Shown here in pieces: positions 1-9,314 of a stretch of DNA of 36,857 bases (its first letter is position 1; the number at the start of each line of letters is the position of its first letter). The notes beneath the pieces are model-generated. The model made no database searches, was not told the DNA's origin, and worked only from the letters and a program-made list of their open reading frames with translations. Source of the DNA: an uncultured Bacteroidota bacterium (GTDB lineage: Bacteria > Bacteroidota > Bacteroidia > Flavobacteriales > Flavobacteriaceae); NCBI GenBank assembly GCA_902510415.1, contig CABXBH010000010.1, positions 1-36,857 on the forward strand. The letters are read 5' to 3'. Position numbers and translations under genes: made by a program.

Positions 1-2
1 AT

Positions 3-1055
3 AATAGTACCCGTGATATATATAATCAGGTTGAATATTTAACAAAATTTAATTTTTATAAATATGGATTATATGGTAATATCTCTAAAAGTTTTTTAGG
101 AAACAGATTAGATTTATCTGCAGGTATTAGAGCAGATGAAGACAGCTTTAGCATCGGTTCTAAAATGTTTGATAACATATCACCCCGAATATCCTCTTCG
201 TTTTCATTGACAAATGATCGAAAATTAAAATGGAACTCGTCTATAGGAACTTACTACAAAATTCCAACCTATACAGTTCTAGGGTTCAAAGATATTTCAG
301 GAAATTTTAGCAATAAAAATGCAAAATATACTAAAAGTAATCATATGGTTACTGGCTTTGATTATAGTTTAGGAAATGCATCAAAAATTTCTATTGAAAT
401 CTTTTTGAAAAAATATAGCCAATTTCCGATTTCAATAATTGACGGAGTATCGTTGGCAAATATGGGTGCAGATTTTGAAGTACTAGGAAACGAAGACATT
501 ACCACTGAAGGTGATGGAAAAACAAGTGGTATTGAATTTTTATTTCAACAGAAACTAAGCAATAATTTTTACGGCATATTCTCTTATACATTCTTTAAAA
601 GTGAGTTTACTGATATTAATGGAAATTATTTACCGTCTATATGGGATAGTAAACATCTTTCTTCTTTTAGTGGAGGTTATAAACTAAAGAGAAATTGGGA
701 AATTAGTTCAAGATGGCGTTTTGCCGGTAAAACTCCCTATGTGCCATACGATTTAGATGCAAGTTTAGAAAACTACCCCAACATGATTCTTGATTATTCT
801 CAACTTGGAAATGTTAAACTAGGTAATTTTTCTCAGGTTGATGTAAGAATTGATAAAAAATGGAATAAAGAAAAAATTTCTATTAATTTCTTTATTGAAA
901 TTTTAAATCTTCTAGCACAAAAAATTCCATCACCTACTGAGTATGGGTTAGATAGAGATAGTTTTGGAAACATTCAAACTCCTTTAAATCTGGTAGAAGT
1001 AGATGTTAACAGAGAATCAATTATTCCTTCATTTGGATTTTCCATAGATTTTTAG
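3..1055 (+). CDS. TonB-dependent receptor, C-terminal beta-barrel (5' end outside window)
   Basis: The reading frame is open from the first complete codon at position 3 to a TAG stop, so the gene starts upstream and only about 350 C-terminal residues are seen. The visible part is made of alternating aromatic/polar beta-strand segments, as in the 22-strand barrel of outer-membrane TonB-dependent receptors. These include a strand reading YKIPTYTVLGFKD, a late stretch RWRFAGKTPYVPYD, and a terminal strand FGFSIDF ending in phenylalanine, the usual signal for outer-membrane insertion by the Bam complex. The plug domain and TonB box are not in the window, so the ligand cannot be told. A methionine at 165 lies inside the barrel and is not the start. 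The next receptor gene, 212 bp downstream, has its own promoter-like sequence, so the two are probably separate transcripts. Confidence 0.85.
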   Translation, partial: NSTRDIYNQVEYLTKFNFYKYGLYGNISKSFLGNRLDLSAGIRADEDSFSIGSKMFDNISPRISSSFSLTNDRKLKWNSSIGTYYKIPTYTVLGFKDISGNFSNKNAKYTKSNHMVTGFDYSLGNASKISIEIFLKKYSQFPISIIDGVSLANMGADFEVLGNEDITTEGDGKTSGIEFLFQQKLSNNFYGIFSYTFFKSEFTDINGNYLPSIWDSKHLSSFSGGYKLKRNWEISSRWRFAGKTPYVPYDLDASLENYPNMILDYSQLGNVKLGNFSQVDVRIDKKWNKEKISINFFIEILNLLAQKIPSPTEYGLDRDSFGNIQTPLNLVEVDVNRESIIPSFGFSIDF

Positions 1056-1208
1056 CCTAATATATATTTTGAGTATAAATTGTTAATTTTTTGAATATTT
1101 CATTACTATTTAATCATTTTATTAATATATATTTTATTTAATAAAAAAATTGATGCAGAATTATTAATAAAAATTTATTTTTTTAAGCCAATTTTTTCTA
1201 ATTATGCA

Positions 1209-1238
1209 TTGTGTTAACAGATTATTAACATATATTTA
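1209..1238 (+). promoter_or_regulatory. Putative Bacteroidota-type promoter for the receptor/SGNH pair
   Basis: TTG at 1209-1211 and TATATTTA at 1231-1238 are 19 nt apart. This matches the Bacteroidota sigma-ABfr pattern (TTG, 19-21 nt, TAnnTTTG) except for A in the last position. It lies 30 nt before the ATG at 1268, inside a very AT-rich 212-bp gap that otherwise shows no gene. Chance matches are possible in such AT-rich DNA. Confidence 0.45.
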
Positions 1239-1267
1239 ACCTATTAAAAATTAAACATAAACAAATT

Positions 1268-4048
1268 ATGAGAACAATTCTTAAGATTTTAATAATGTTA
1301 GTTGGTGTTTTTTCTTATGCACAGACAACTGTTTCTGGAAGTGTAACGGATCAAAATAACCAGCCATTATCAGGCGCTACTGTAATTGTAGTTGGAACAT
1401 CTAGTGGTGTTGCAGCTGACTTTGACGGTAATTATTCTATTACTGTTGACATGAATGCTCCTTTTAGCATTGAAGCTAGTAGTGTAGGTTTTAAACCTTT
1501 TACTGTTGAAGTTACAGGCAGCTCAACTGTAAATATTGTTTTGCAGGATGATACTGCTCTTGATGAAGTAGTAGTTTCTGCTTCTAGAACTCCTCAAAGA
1601 GTTTTTGAATCTCCTGTAACTGTTGAGAGATTCGGAACCAAAGATATTAGAACTACTGCGTCTGCAGACTTCTATGATGGTCTTGAAAACTTGAAAGGTG
1701 TTGATATTAACGTAAATAGTTTCACATTTAAATCAATAAACACAAGAGGGTTTGCAACATTTGCAAACACTAGGTTTGTACAATTGGTTGATGGAATGGA
1801 CAATTCGGCTCCTGCTCTTAATTTCCCGTTAGGAAATTTACTTGGGATGGTAGAAACTGATGTACTTGATGTTGAATTAGTTCCAGGAACTTCTTCAGCA
1901 CTATATGGTGCAAATGCATTTAATGGAATTTTGTTGATGCGAAGTAAAAACCCGTTTGACCACCAAGGTGTTAGCGGTCAATATAAAAGAGGTGTAACAG
2001 TACAAGATGCTGCTGGCACTAACGAATTCCAAGATCTTCAAATTAGATGGGGACACAAATTTAGTGACAAGCTTGCAATGAAAGTGAATTTTGGTTACTT
2101 AACTGGAACTGACTGGATTGCGAATAGTGAAAAAGATAAATTGAATAGATCTGTATTCCCTGGGGATTACAATCATGATGGAATTAACATCTATGGTGAT
2201 GAAGTTGCAACCAACATATATGGTGTAGCTCAAGCTATGGTAGGTTTAGGTCTTTTACCAGCTGGTGGTGAAGCACTAGTTCCATCTGAAGTTGTAAGTA
2301 GAACAGGATACATTGAAACTGATATGGCAGAACCTGATGCAACAAGTAAGAAAGCCGATTGGGGAGTATATTATAGACCTGTTGAAGGAAGTAACCTTGA
2401 AATATCATACGTTGGAAAATGGGGTACTGGTAAAACTTTATACCAAGGTATCAACAGATATGCTATTAAAAACTTTTTAATGACACAACACAAACTTGAA
2501 GTAACTAATGATAATTGGTTTGCTAGAGCTTATGTAGTTGAGGATGATGCAGGTGACTCATATGACATGACATTTGCTGCAATTAATGTAAACAGAAGAT
2601 GGAAGCCAGACCTTAACTGGTTTGCAGAATATGTCGGAGGTATTGTAAATGGTCAATTATCAGGGATGAATATTGAGCAAGCACATGCATTAGGAAGACA
2701 ACTTGCTGATACTGGAAGATGGTTACCAGGTTCAGAGGAATTTAATTCTAACTTAGCTGAAGTAATACAAGATCCAGACCTAACAACTGGTGCAAGGTTT
2801 ACGGATAATTCTAAATTCTACCACTTGGATTACAACTACAATTTTGGTCACATGTGGGATTGGGCAGAAGTACAAGTAGGTGGATCTGCTAGAAGATATT
2901 CACTAAACTCTAGTGGTACAATATTCACTGATGTTGATGGACCTATTGAATACCAAGAAACTGGATTTTACACTCAGGCTGTAAAGAAAATGATGGATGA
3001 CAGAATGGTATTAACTGCTGCGATGAGATATGATAAATCAGAATTATTTGATGGTCAATTCTCACCAAGAGCTGTATTAAGTTATACCGCAGGAGAATAC
3101 AAAAACCTAAACTTTAGAGTTTCTTATCAGACAGGATTTAGAACTCCAACTACGCAAGACTTATTTATTGGTCTTGATGCTGGTCAAGCTAGATTAGTAG
3201 GTTCAGCTCCTGGGAATCCGGAAAGATATATCAGAGATTATGGAATTAGTGCTGCCGGTCAGGCTTTAGGTATTCCTGCAAGTGTAACAATTTCAGGTGC
3301 TGCTGCATATAACAATGCATACGAAGCTAGTTCAGTACAAGCGTTTGCTGCTACAGGTAATCCTGCTTTACTTAATGTTGCGCAGGTTGACTATGTTAAG
3401 CCAGAGCAAATGCAATCAATGGAATTTGGTTTTAGAGGTAAATTAAGTAGAACATTCACAATTGATGCAGCTGTATATAGAAACGACTTCCAAGATTTTA
3501 TAAATACTCAAGTAGTACTATCTCCTCTTTATGGTCAAGTTGGTGACGGTGGACTATCAGTATTAGCAATTGCTAATGGAGATTTTGAGACTTGGAGTTC
3601 TTATACTAACTCTCCTGCAGAAATTTCTTCATGGGGAATGTCTATAGGAATGGCTACCAAGATTTTTGGAGACTTTGATCTTTCAGGAAGTTATACAAAA
3701 TCAGAATTAGAATTTGAACAATCATTATATCCAGATTTTAGAACTAACTGGAATACACCTGAACACAAATTAAAAGCTCAGTTTGGAAACACAGAACTCT
3801 TTAAGAATTTTGGATTTAATGTTGCTTGGAGATATTGGAGTGAGTACTTATGGCAAGCATCATTTGGTGATGGTATGGTGCCAGAAACTCACATAATAGA
3901 TGCTCAGTTTAATCTTACGGTACCTAAATGGAAATCAACGATTAAAGTTGGTGCAACCAACATAGGTGGTGAAGAGTACTTTACAGCATTTGGTTCAGGA
4001 TTTATTGGTACACAGTATTATATTTCATGGACTGCAAATAACTTTTAA
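1268..4048 (+). CDS. TonB-dependent receptor with carboxypeptidase-like N-terminal domain
   Basis: Predicted outer-membrane, TonB-energised importer of 926 residues. A signal peptide ends near residue 19 (FSYAQ). It is followed by a CarboxypepD_reg-like beta-sandwich at about 20-100 (VSGSVTDQNNQPLSGATV), a TonB-box-like stretch LDEVVVSASR near 100, and a plug at about 110-235 with NTRGFATFANTRFVQLVDG and the conserved SALYGANAFNGILL. The rest is barrel, ending in ...TANNF with a terminal aromatic residue. The next gene, 19 nt downstream, encodes an SGNH-fold lipoprotein, so the pair resembles a SusC/SusD-like arrangement in which the surface lipoprotein is not SusD. The ligand is unknown. The ATG is preceded by an A-rich leader without a Shine-Dalgarno site, as usual in this phylum. 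Codons are richer in GCT, GGT and GAA than in neighbouring genes, which suggests strong expression (inference). Confidence 0.92.
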   Translation: MRTILKILIMLVGVFSYAQTTVSGSVTDQNNQPLSGATVIVVGTSSGVAADFDGNYSITVDMNAPFSIEASSVGFKPFTVEVTGSSTVNIVLQDDTALDEVVVSASRTPQRVFESPVTVERFGTKDIRTTASADFYDGLENLKGVDINVNSFTFKSINTRGFATFANTRFVQLVDGMDNSAPALNFPLGNLLGMVETDVLDVELVPGTSSALYGANAFNGILLMRSKNPFDHQGVSGQYKRGVTVQDAAGTNEFQDLQIRWGHKFSDKLAMKVNFGYLTGTDWIANSEKDKLNRSVFPGDYNHDGINIYGDEVATNIYGVAQAMVGLGLLPAGGEALVPSEVVSRTGYIETDMAEPDATSKKADWGVYYRPVEGSNLEISYVGKWGTGKTLYQGINRYAIKNFLMTQHKLEVTNDNWFARAYVVEDDAGDSYDMTFAAINVNRRWKPDLNWFAEYVGGIVNGQLSGMNIEQAHALGRQLADTGRWLPGSEEFNSNLAEVIQDPDLTTGARFTDNSKFYHLDYNYNFGHMWDWAEVQVGGSARRYSLNSSGTIFTDVDGPIEYQETGFYTQAVKKMMDDRMVLTAAMRYDKSELFDGQFSPRAVLSYTAGEYKNLNFRVSYQTGFRTPTTQDLFIGLDAGQARLVGSAPGNPERYIRDYGISAAGQALGIPASVTISGAAAYNNAYEASSVQAFAATGNPALLNVAQVDYVKPEQMQSMEFGFRGKLSRTFTIDAAVYRNDFQDFINTQVVLSPLYGQVGDGGLSVLAIANGDFETWSSYTNSPAEISSWGMSIGMATKIFGDFDLSGSYTKSELEFEQSLYPDFRTNWNTPEHKLKAQFGNTELFKNFGFNVAWRYWSEYLWQASFGDGMVPETHIIDAQFNLTVPKWKSTIKVGATNIGGEEYFTAFGSGFIGTQYYISWTANNF

Positions 4049-4067
4049 AAATTAAAATAAAATAATT

Positions 4068-5543
4068 ATGAAAATTAAATATTTATTATTGTCTGTTTTT
4101 ATGTTAGCTCTTTGGAGTTGTGAAACAGACATCGTTAATCCAGACGAAGTTTACCCAGACCCGTATGTTGAAATTGATTCTGGAGATGCTGACTTTAGCA
4201 CATATGTAGCTATGGGTGAAGGTATTACTGCTGGTATGACCGACAACTCTTTATTTATGGCGGGTCAGATGAATTCGTATCCAAATATTATGGCAGGAGT
4301 TATGTCAATGGCCGGAGGCGGTGAATTTACACAACCTTACACTAATGATAACGTTGGTGGTATGTTAGTCGCTGGAAATGAAGTATGGGGTGAAAGATTA
4401 TTTTTTAATGGAGCAGGACCAGCTGGTGTAAGCGGAAATATTACTAATGAAGCTACTAGTACGATGCCTGGACCTTATAATAATATGGCTTTTCCTTTTG
4501 TTAACGGAATCCATATGGTTGCACCTGGATATGGTAGTTTAGCTGGTTTAGCTGTTGGAGCTGCAAACCCATGGTTTGTAAGAGCTGCTTCAAGTGACGG
4601 CGCTACTGTTTTAGGAGATGCTGCAGGTCAAATGCCAACATTTGTTACTGTTATGCCAGGTAATGATTTTGCTGCATACGCAGGTTTCGGTGCAAGTGGA
4701 CTTTCTGGTACAATGTTAGATTTAACAAGTCCTCAAGGTATGTTAGTAGGTGTTGGAGCAACACTTCAAACATTAGGAGCTATGGTTCCTAGTGGAGTGG
4801 TTACAACTTTGCCAGACCCAACCAATACACCTCAATGGAACACAGTACCTTGGAATTCAATTCCATTAGATCAAGCAACAGCTGATCTTTTAAATGCTCA
4901 ATTAGGTGATCCTTACAACGGCGCATTATTTGTTGCTGCATTATTTGGTATTATTACACCAGAGGAGGCGGCTTTAAGAACTGTAACTGCTGTAGCTGGT
5001 CAAAATGGTGTAATTATCGATGATGAGAGCTTAACATTAATTGACCTTAGTGCATTAGGTGGGCCTGTACTTCCAAATATAAGACAAGCAAATGCGAATG
5101 ATAAAATTGGTATTACTGCTTTAGCACTTTTAGGAAACCCAGTAGATCCTACAAACCCAGCACTTGGTGTATGGGGTGTTTCTGCTCCACTTCCTGATCA
5201 ATTTACATTAATGGCAAATGAAATTTCTTATATTCAATCAGAACTTGCAACTGCAAATGCGGCTATTTCTGCTTCTGTTCCAAACGGATGGGCTCTTTTT
5301 GATTTAGGAGGATTATATAATGAACTTGTTACTACTGGAATTTTTGAAGATGATTTTAATATGACAGGTGATTTAGTATTCGGTGGGTTCTTTGGACTTG
5401 ACGGTTATCATCCGACTTCAAGAGGTAGTGCCTTAATTGCTAAAAAGATGATGGAAGCTATAGATGCTACATGGGGATCTAATCTTTCTGATGTTGGATT
5501 AGATGTTGGAGATTATCCTACTAATTATCCTGATGGTATATAG
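4068..5543 (+). CDS. SGNH/GDSL-hydrolase-like surface lipoprotein, nucleophile missing
   Basis: A 491-residue protein with a lipoprotein-type signal: hydrophobic stretch, then LWSC with Cys18. The region FSTYVAMGEGITAG (residues 43-56) aligns with SGNH block I, which in relatives I recall reads YVALGNSLTAG. Here the catalytic Ser position is Gly52 (codon GGT at 4221-4223). The block III region reads MPGND (196-200), keeping Asn199 but with Pro in place of the first Gly. Block V, DGYHPT with Asp445 and His448, is intact. The fold is therefore recognisable, but the usual serine-hydrolase mechanism looks lost, so a binding role for the adjacent receptor is more likely than catalysis (inference). 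It follows the receptor by 19 nt, and the unit ends at a strong terminator. An alternative is hydrolysis using another nucleophile. Family assignment is fairly sure; function is not. Confidence 0.8.
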   Translation: MKIKYLLLSVFMLALWSCETDIVNPDEVYPDPYVEIDSGDADFSTYVAMGEGITAGMTDNSLFMAGQMNSYPNIMAGVMSMAGGGEFTQPYTNDNVGGMLVAGNEVWGERLFFNGAGPAGVSGNITNEATSTMPGPYNNMAFPFVNGIHMVAPGYGSLAGLAVGAANPWFVRAASSDGATVLGDAAGQMPTFVTVMPGNDFAAYAGFGASGLSGTMLDLTSPQGMLVGVGATLQTLGAMVPSGVVTTLPDPTNTPQWNTVPWNSIPLDQATADLLNAQLGDPYNGALFVAALFGIITPEEAALRTVTAVAGQNGVIIDDESLTLIDLSALGGPVLPNIRQANANDKIGITALALLGNPVDPTNPALGVWGVSAPLPDQFTLMANEISYIQSELATANAAISASVPNGWALFDLGGLYNELVTTGIFEDDFNMTGDLVFGGFFGLDGYHPTSRGSALIAKKMMEAIDATWGSNLSDVGLDVGDYPTNYPDGI

Positions 5544-5570
5544 TCTCTAAAAAACAAACTAAATAAAAAA

Positions 5571-5599
5571 AGTCTGGAAATTTTCCAGACTTTTTTTTT
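5571..5599 (+). terminator. Intrinsic terminator after the receptor/SGNH unit
   Basis: AGTCTGG at 5571-5577 pairs perfectly with CCAGACT at 5585-5591. Further A-T pairs extend into the loop, and nine T residues follow at 5591-5599. It lies 28 nt after the stop at 5543. The A-tract at 5564-5571 gives a T-run on the other strand as well, but no gene there needs it. Confidence 0.9.
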
Positions 5600-5633
5600 G
5601 TTTATAATAGTTGATTATTTGTTAGAAAATCTA

Positions 5634-5664
5634 TTGAATATATTTCATAAAAAATCTATATTTG
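5634..5664 (+). promoter_or_regulatory. Putative promoter for atpD-atpC
   Basis: TTG at 5634-5636 and a perfect TATATTTG (consensus TAnnTTTG) at 5657-5664 are 20 nt apart. This is the expected Bacteroidota -33/-7 geometry, 43 nt before the atpD ATG and just after a terminator. Confidence 0.65.
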
Positions 5665-5692
5665 CGCTTTAATTAAGCATCAATATATTTAA

Positions 5693-7210
<1,518 letters not shown>

Positions 7211-7221
7211 TCTTTCTACAA

Positions 7222-7497
7222 ATGATATTAGAAATAATTTCCCCAGAAAAAATAATCTTTAGCGGCGAGGTAGAATCCGTTGCAGTACCTGGTGTTGATG
7301 GTGAATTTGAAATGTTAAATAATCACGCAGCAATTGTATCAAACTTAAAAAAAGGTGCGATAAAAGTTTATGGAAATATTACACTTGATGATACACAAAA
7401 AGAAGTTTTTGAAACGGGTGACAGGGGTTATCATTTAGCTATCAATTCTGGAACTGTTGAAATGAAAAACAACAAGGTAACCGCATTAGTGGAATAG
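7222..7497 (+). CDS. atpC: F1F0 ATP synthase subunit epsilon, short form
   Basis: Central-stalk subunit joining the rotating gamma subunit to the c-ring. It has 91 residues, beginning MILEIISPEKIIFSGEVESV and with the conserved PGVDGEFEMLNNHAAIVSNL of the N-terminal beta-sandwich. Proteobacterial epsilon is about 138 residues. Here the C-terminal two-helix domain, which can extend to inhibit ATP hydrolysis, is absent, a form known in Bacteroidota. It is 11 nt after atpD and surely co-transcribed. It converges with umuD with only 5 nt between the two stops. Confidence 0.96.
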   Translation: MILEIISPEKIIFSGEVESVAVPGVDGEFEMLNNHAAIVSNLKKGAIKVYGNITLDDTQKEVFETGDRGYHLAINSGTVEMKNNKVTALVE

Positions 7498-7502
7498 AAA
7501 TT

Positions 7503-7937
7503 CTACAGCTTCTTAATTACATTTGTTACAATTCCCCAAATGATTAGCTGATCATCATCTTTAACCTCAATCGGTTTATAACTCGAATTTTCAGGCTGTA
7601 ACCAAATTTTATTTCTTTTTACGACAAGTCTTTTTACTGTAAACTCGCCTTCTATAAAGCAAACTGCAATTTTATTATTACTTGGCTCTATGCTTCTGTC
7701 AATTACAATTAAATCTCCATCTTCTAAACCAGCATTAATCATTGACTCACCTGAAACTCTAGCAAAAAAAGTGGCTTCTTTATTTTTGATTAGCTCTTGA
7801 TCAAGGCTTATTCTTTCCTGCTTAAAATCACCTGCAGGTGAAGGAAATCCCGCTGATATTCCGGCATTGATTAAAAGTGCATCAAGATTAGTATTCTTGC
7901 TGGGTGTAAAAAAATTTAAATTGTTTTTATTTTTCAT
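7503..7937 (-). CDS. umuD: UmuD-like self-cleaving S24 peptidase (Pol V accessory subunit)
   Basis: A 144-residue LexA/UmuD-family protein. The cleavage region reads AGFPSPAGD, with the expected cut between Ala29 and Gly30 (E. coli UmuD has Cys-Gly followed by the same FPSPA). The Ser/Lys dyad is Ser65 (SGESM) and Lys102 (FTVKRL), 37 residues apart as in E. coli (60/97). After RecA-stimulated self-cleavage, UmuD' would join UmuC as an error-prone polymerase. Its ATG overlaps the end of umuC by 4 nt (ATGA), so it is translationally coupled and lies second in the operon, the reverse of the common umuD-umuC order. No LexA-type operator could be recognised upstream. Confidence 0.93.
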   Translation of the reverse strand: MKNKNNLNFFTPSKNTNLDALLINAGISAGFPSPAGDFKQERISLDQELIKNKEATFFARVSGESMINAGLEDGDLIVIDRSIEPSNNKIAVCFIEGEFTVKRLVVKRNKIWLQPENSSYKPIEVKDDDQLIIWGIVTNVIKKL

Positions 7938-9187
7938 TTAATCTTAATAATATCATCAATTTTAGTTGTATAACAAGGTGATAAAAATTCCTGCTTCATT
8001 TTCCATTTTCGTTTTAAGTCTTGATTAGCTAACTTAATTTTTTCACCGTATTTAGAGTTGATGTAATCCATTGTCTTCATTAAAGGCTTATGTCTGTAAT
8101 CTTCATTTTCAAAAATACCAAGTTGATAGCTATTATTAGGGACAAGACTAGTCACAATTACACCAGCCTTTTTATAATCTATTTTATGCTGAAACATGTT
8201 TTCAATTGTCTTTAGAGCATAGTTATTTAAAACAAAAGAAGAGTTTGTTGGATATGGTAATGTTACAACCCTAGAACAAGAATGTTGTTGTAAATCTTTT
8301 CTGAAATAATTACTTCTTATAAATACAATCATAACATTACACAAAGAATTCTGTCTTCTTAACTTTTCAGCACAGGAAAGCGAAAAAGTTGAAACACTTT
8401 CTTTTAGTTTACTTAAATCTGAAATAGGTTTTTCAAAGGACCTTGTAGTGGCTATAGACTTCTTAATCTTCAAAGCATCTAAATCTAAATTTGATATACC
8501 TTTTAACTCTTGTTGAATCTTTAATTCAACAATTGATAAATTTGATTTGACCCATTGTTCAGGCAAATTCACAAAGTCTGATGCATTTTTACATCCTATA
8601 TTTTGAAGGCGCTTAGATAATCTTCTGCCTATTCCCCATATATCATTCAGAGAAAAATAATTTAATGCTTTAAATCTTTTATAATCTGTATCCAAAATAT
8701 ATACGTGTTTTGTTTGAGATGGAAATTTTCTTGCAATTTTATTTGAGATCTTTGCTAATGATTTTGTAGGAGCAATCCCTACAGAAGTTGGTATTCCAGT
8801 CCATTTCAAAATCTTATTTCTCATTTTTGAAGCATAGCTAAAAAGATCATAATTTTCAAATCCTTCAAATTTTAAAAAAGCTTCGTCAATACTATATATT
8901 TCAATATCTGAAATAAACTTTGAAATCGTTGTCATCACACGATGACTCATGTCAGCGTATAAAGGATAATTTGATGATAGAACAACTACATTATGCTTAT
9001 TGATAATCGACTGATATTTAAATATAGGAGCGCCCATCGGGATACCTAATTTCTTAGCTTCGTCACTCCTTGAGATAGCACAACCATCATTATTTGACAA
9101 AACAACTATAGGCCTACCGTTTAAACTTGGGTTAAAAACTCTCTCGCAAGAGACATAAAAATTATTACAATCTATTAGGGCAAACAT
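7934..9187 (-). CDS. umuC: Y-family translesion DNA polymerase (UmuC type)
   Basis: Catalytic subunit of a Pol V-type translesion polymerase, 417 residues from the ATG at 9187; a TTG one codon upstream is a less likely start. It begins [18 protein letters not shown] with the first metal-binding Asp. It then shows [20 protein letters not shown], the palm motif YSIDEAFL with the catalytic Asp-Glu, and [19 protein letters not shown] UmuC-type C-terminal part follows (little finger plus DUF4113-like end). Helix-hairpin-helix-like residues lie near [14 protein letters not shown]. It is the first gene of a two-gene operon with umuD and diverges from the receptor at 9315. It is likely SOS-induced by family analogy; no operator was found. 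Confidence 0.96.
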   Translation of the reverse strand: MFALIDCNNFYVSCERVFNPSLNGRPIVVLSNNDGCAISRSDEAKKLGIPMGAPIFKYQSIINKHNVVVLSSNYPLYADMSHRVMTTISKFISDIEIYSIDEAFLKFEGFENYDLFSYASKMRNKILKWTGIPTSVGIAPTKSLAKISNKIARKFPSQTKHVYILDTDYKRFKALNYFSLNDIWGIGRRLSKRLQNIGCKNASDFVNLPEQWVKSNLSIVELKIQQELKGISNLDLDALKIKKSIATTRSFEKPISDLSKLKESVSTFSLSCAEKLRRQNSLCNVMIVFIRSNYFRKDLQQHSCSRVVTLPYPTNSSFVLNNYALKTIENMFQHKIDYKKAGVIVTSLVPNNSYQLGIFENEDYRHKPLMKTMDYINSKYGEKIKLANQDLKRKWKMKQEFLSPCYTTKIDDIIKIK

Positions 9188-9255
9188 CAATATAAATATA
9201 AGTTTTTATCAATTTAAAAATCGTAAAATTCAAGAACTTATTTAACAAAAAATAG

Positions 9256-9287
9256 TTTGATTACACAATCTAAAATAAGTACTTTTA
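9256..9287 (+). promoter_or_regulatory. Putative promoter for the BtuB-like receptor
   Basis: TTTG at 9256-9259 and TACTTTTA at 9280-9287 are 20 nt apart. This matches the Bacteroidota -33/-7 pattern with one mismatch in the last base. It is 28 nt before the ATG at 9315, within the 127-bp gap between divergent umuC and the receptor. Confidence 0.4.
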
Positions 9288-9314
9288 GAAAATATAAATT
9301 TTTGAAATAGAATA

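Noticed and set aside
15-1055. Gene start at the methionine at 165
   Set aside because: The same frame stays open to the window edge and encodes receptor-like strands before it, so the methionine is internal.
1056-1267. tRNA or small RNA in the largest gene-free gap
   Set aside because: Extremely AT-rich with no cloverleaf, GTTC-A-type T arm or stable stem; only a promoter-like pair is supportable.
7495-7505. Palindrome TAGAAATTCTA at the atpC/umuD junction
   Set aside because: Formed by the two opposite TAG stop codons and five bases between them; too short and AT-rich to be a terminator.
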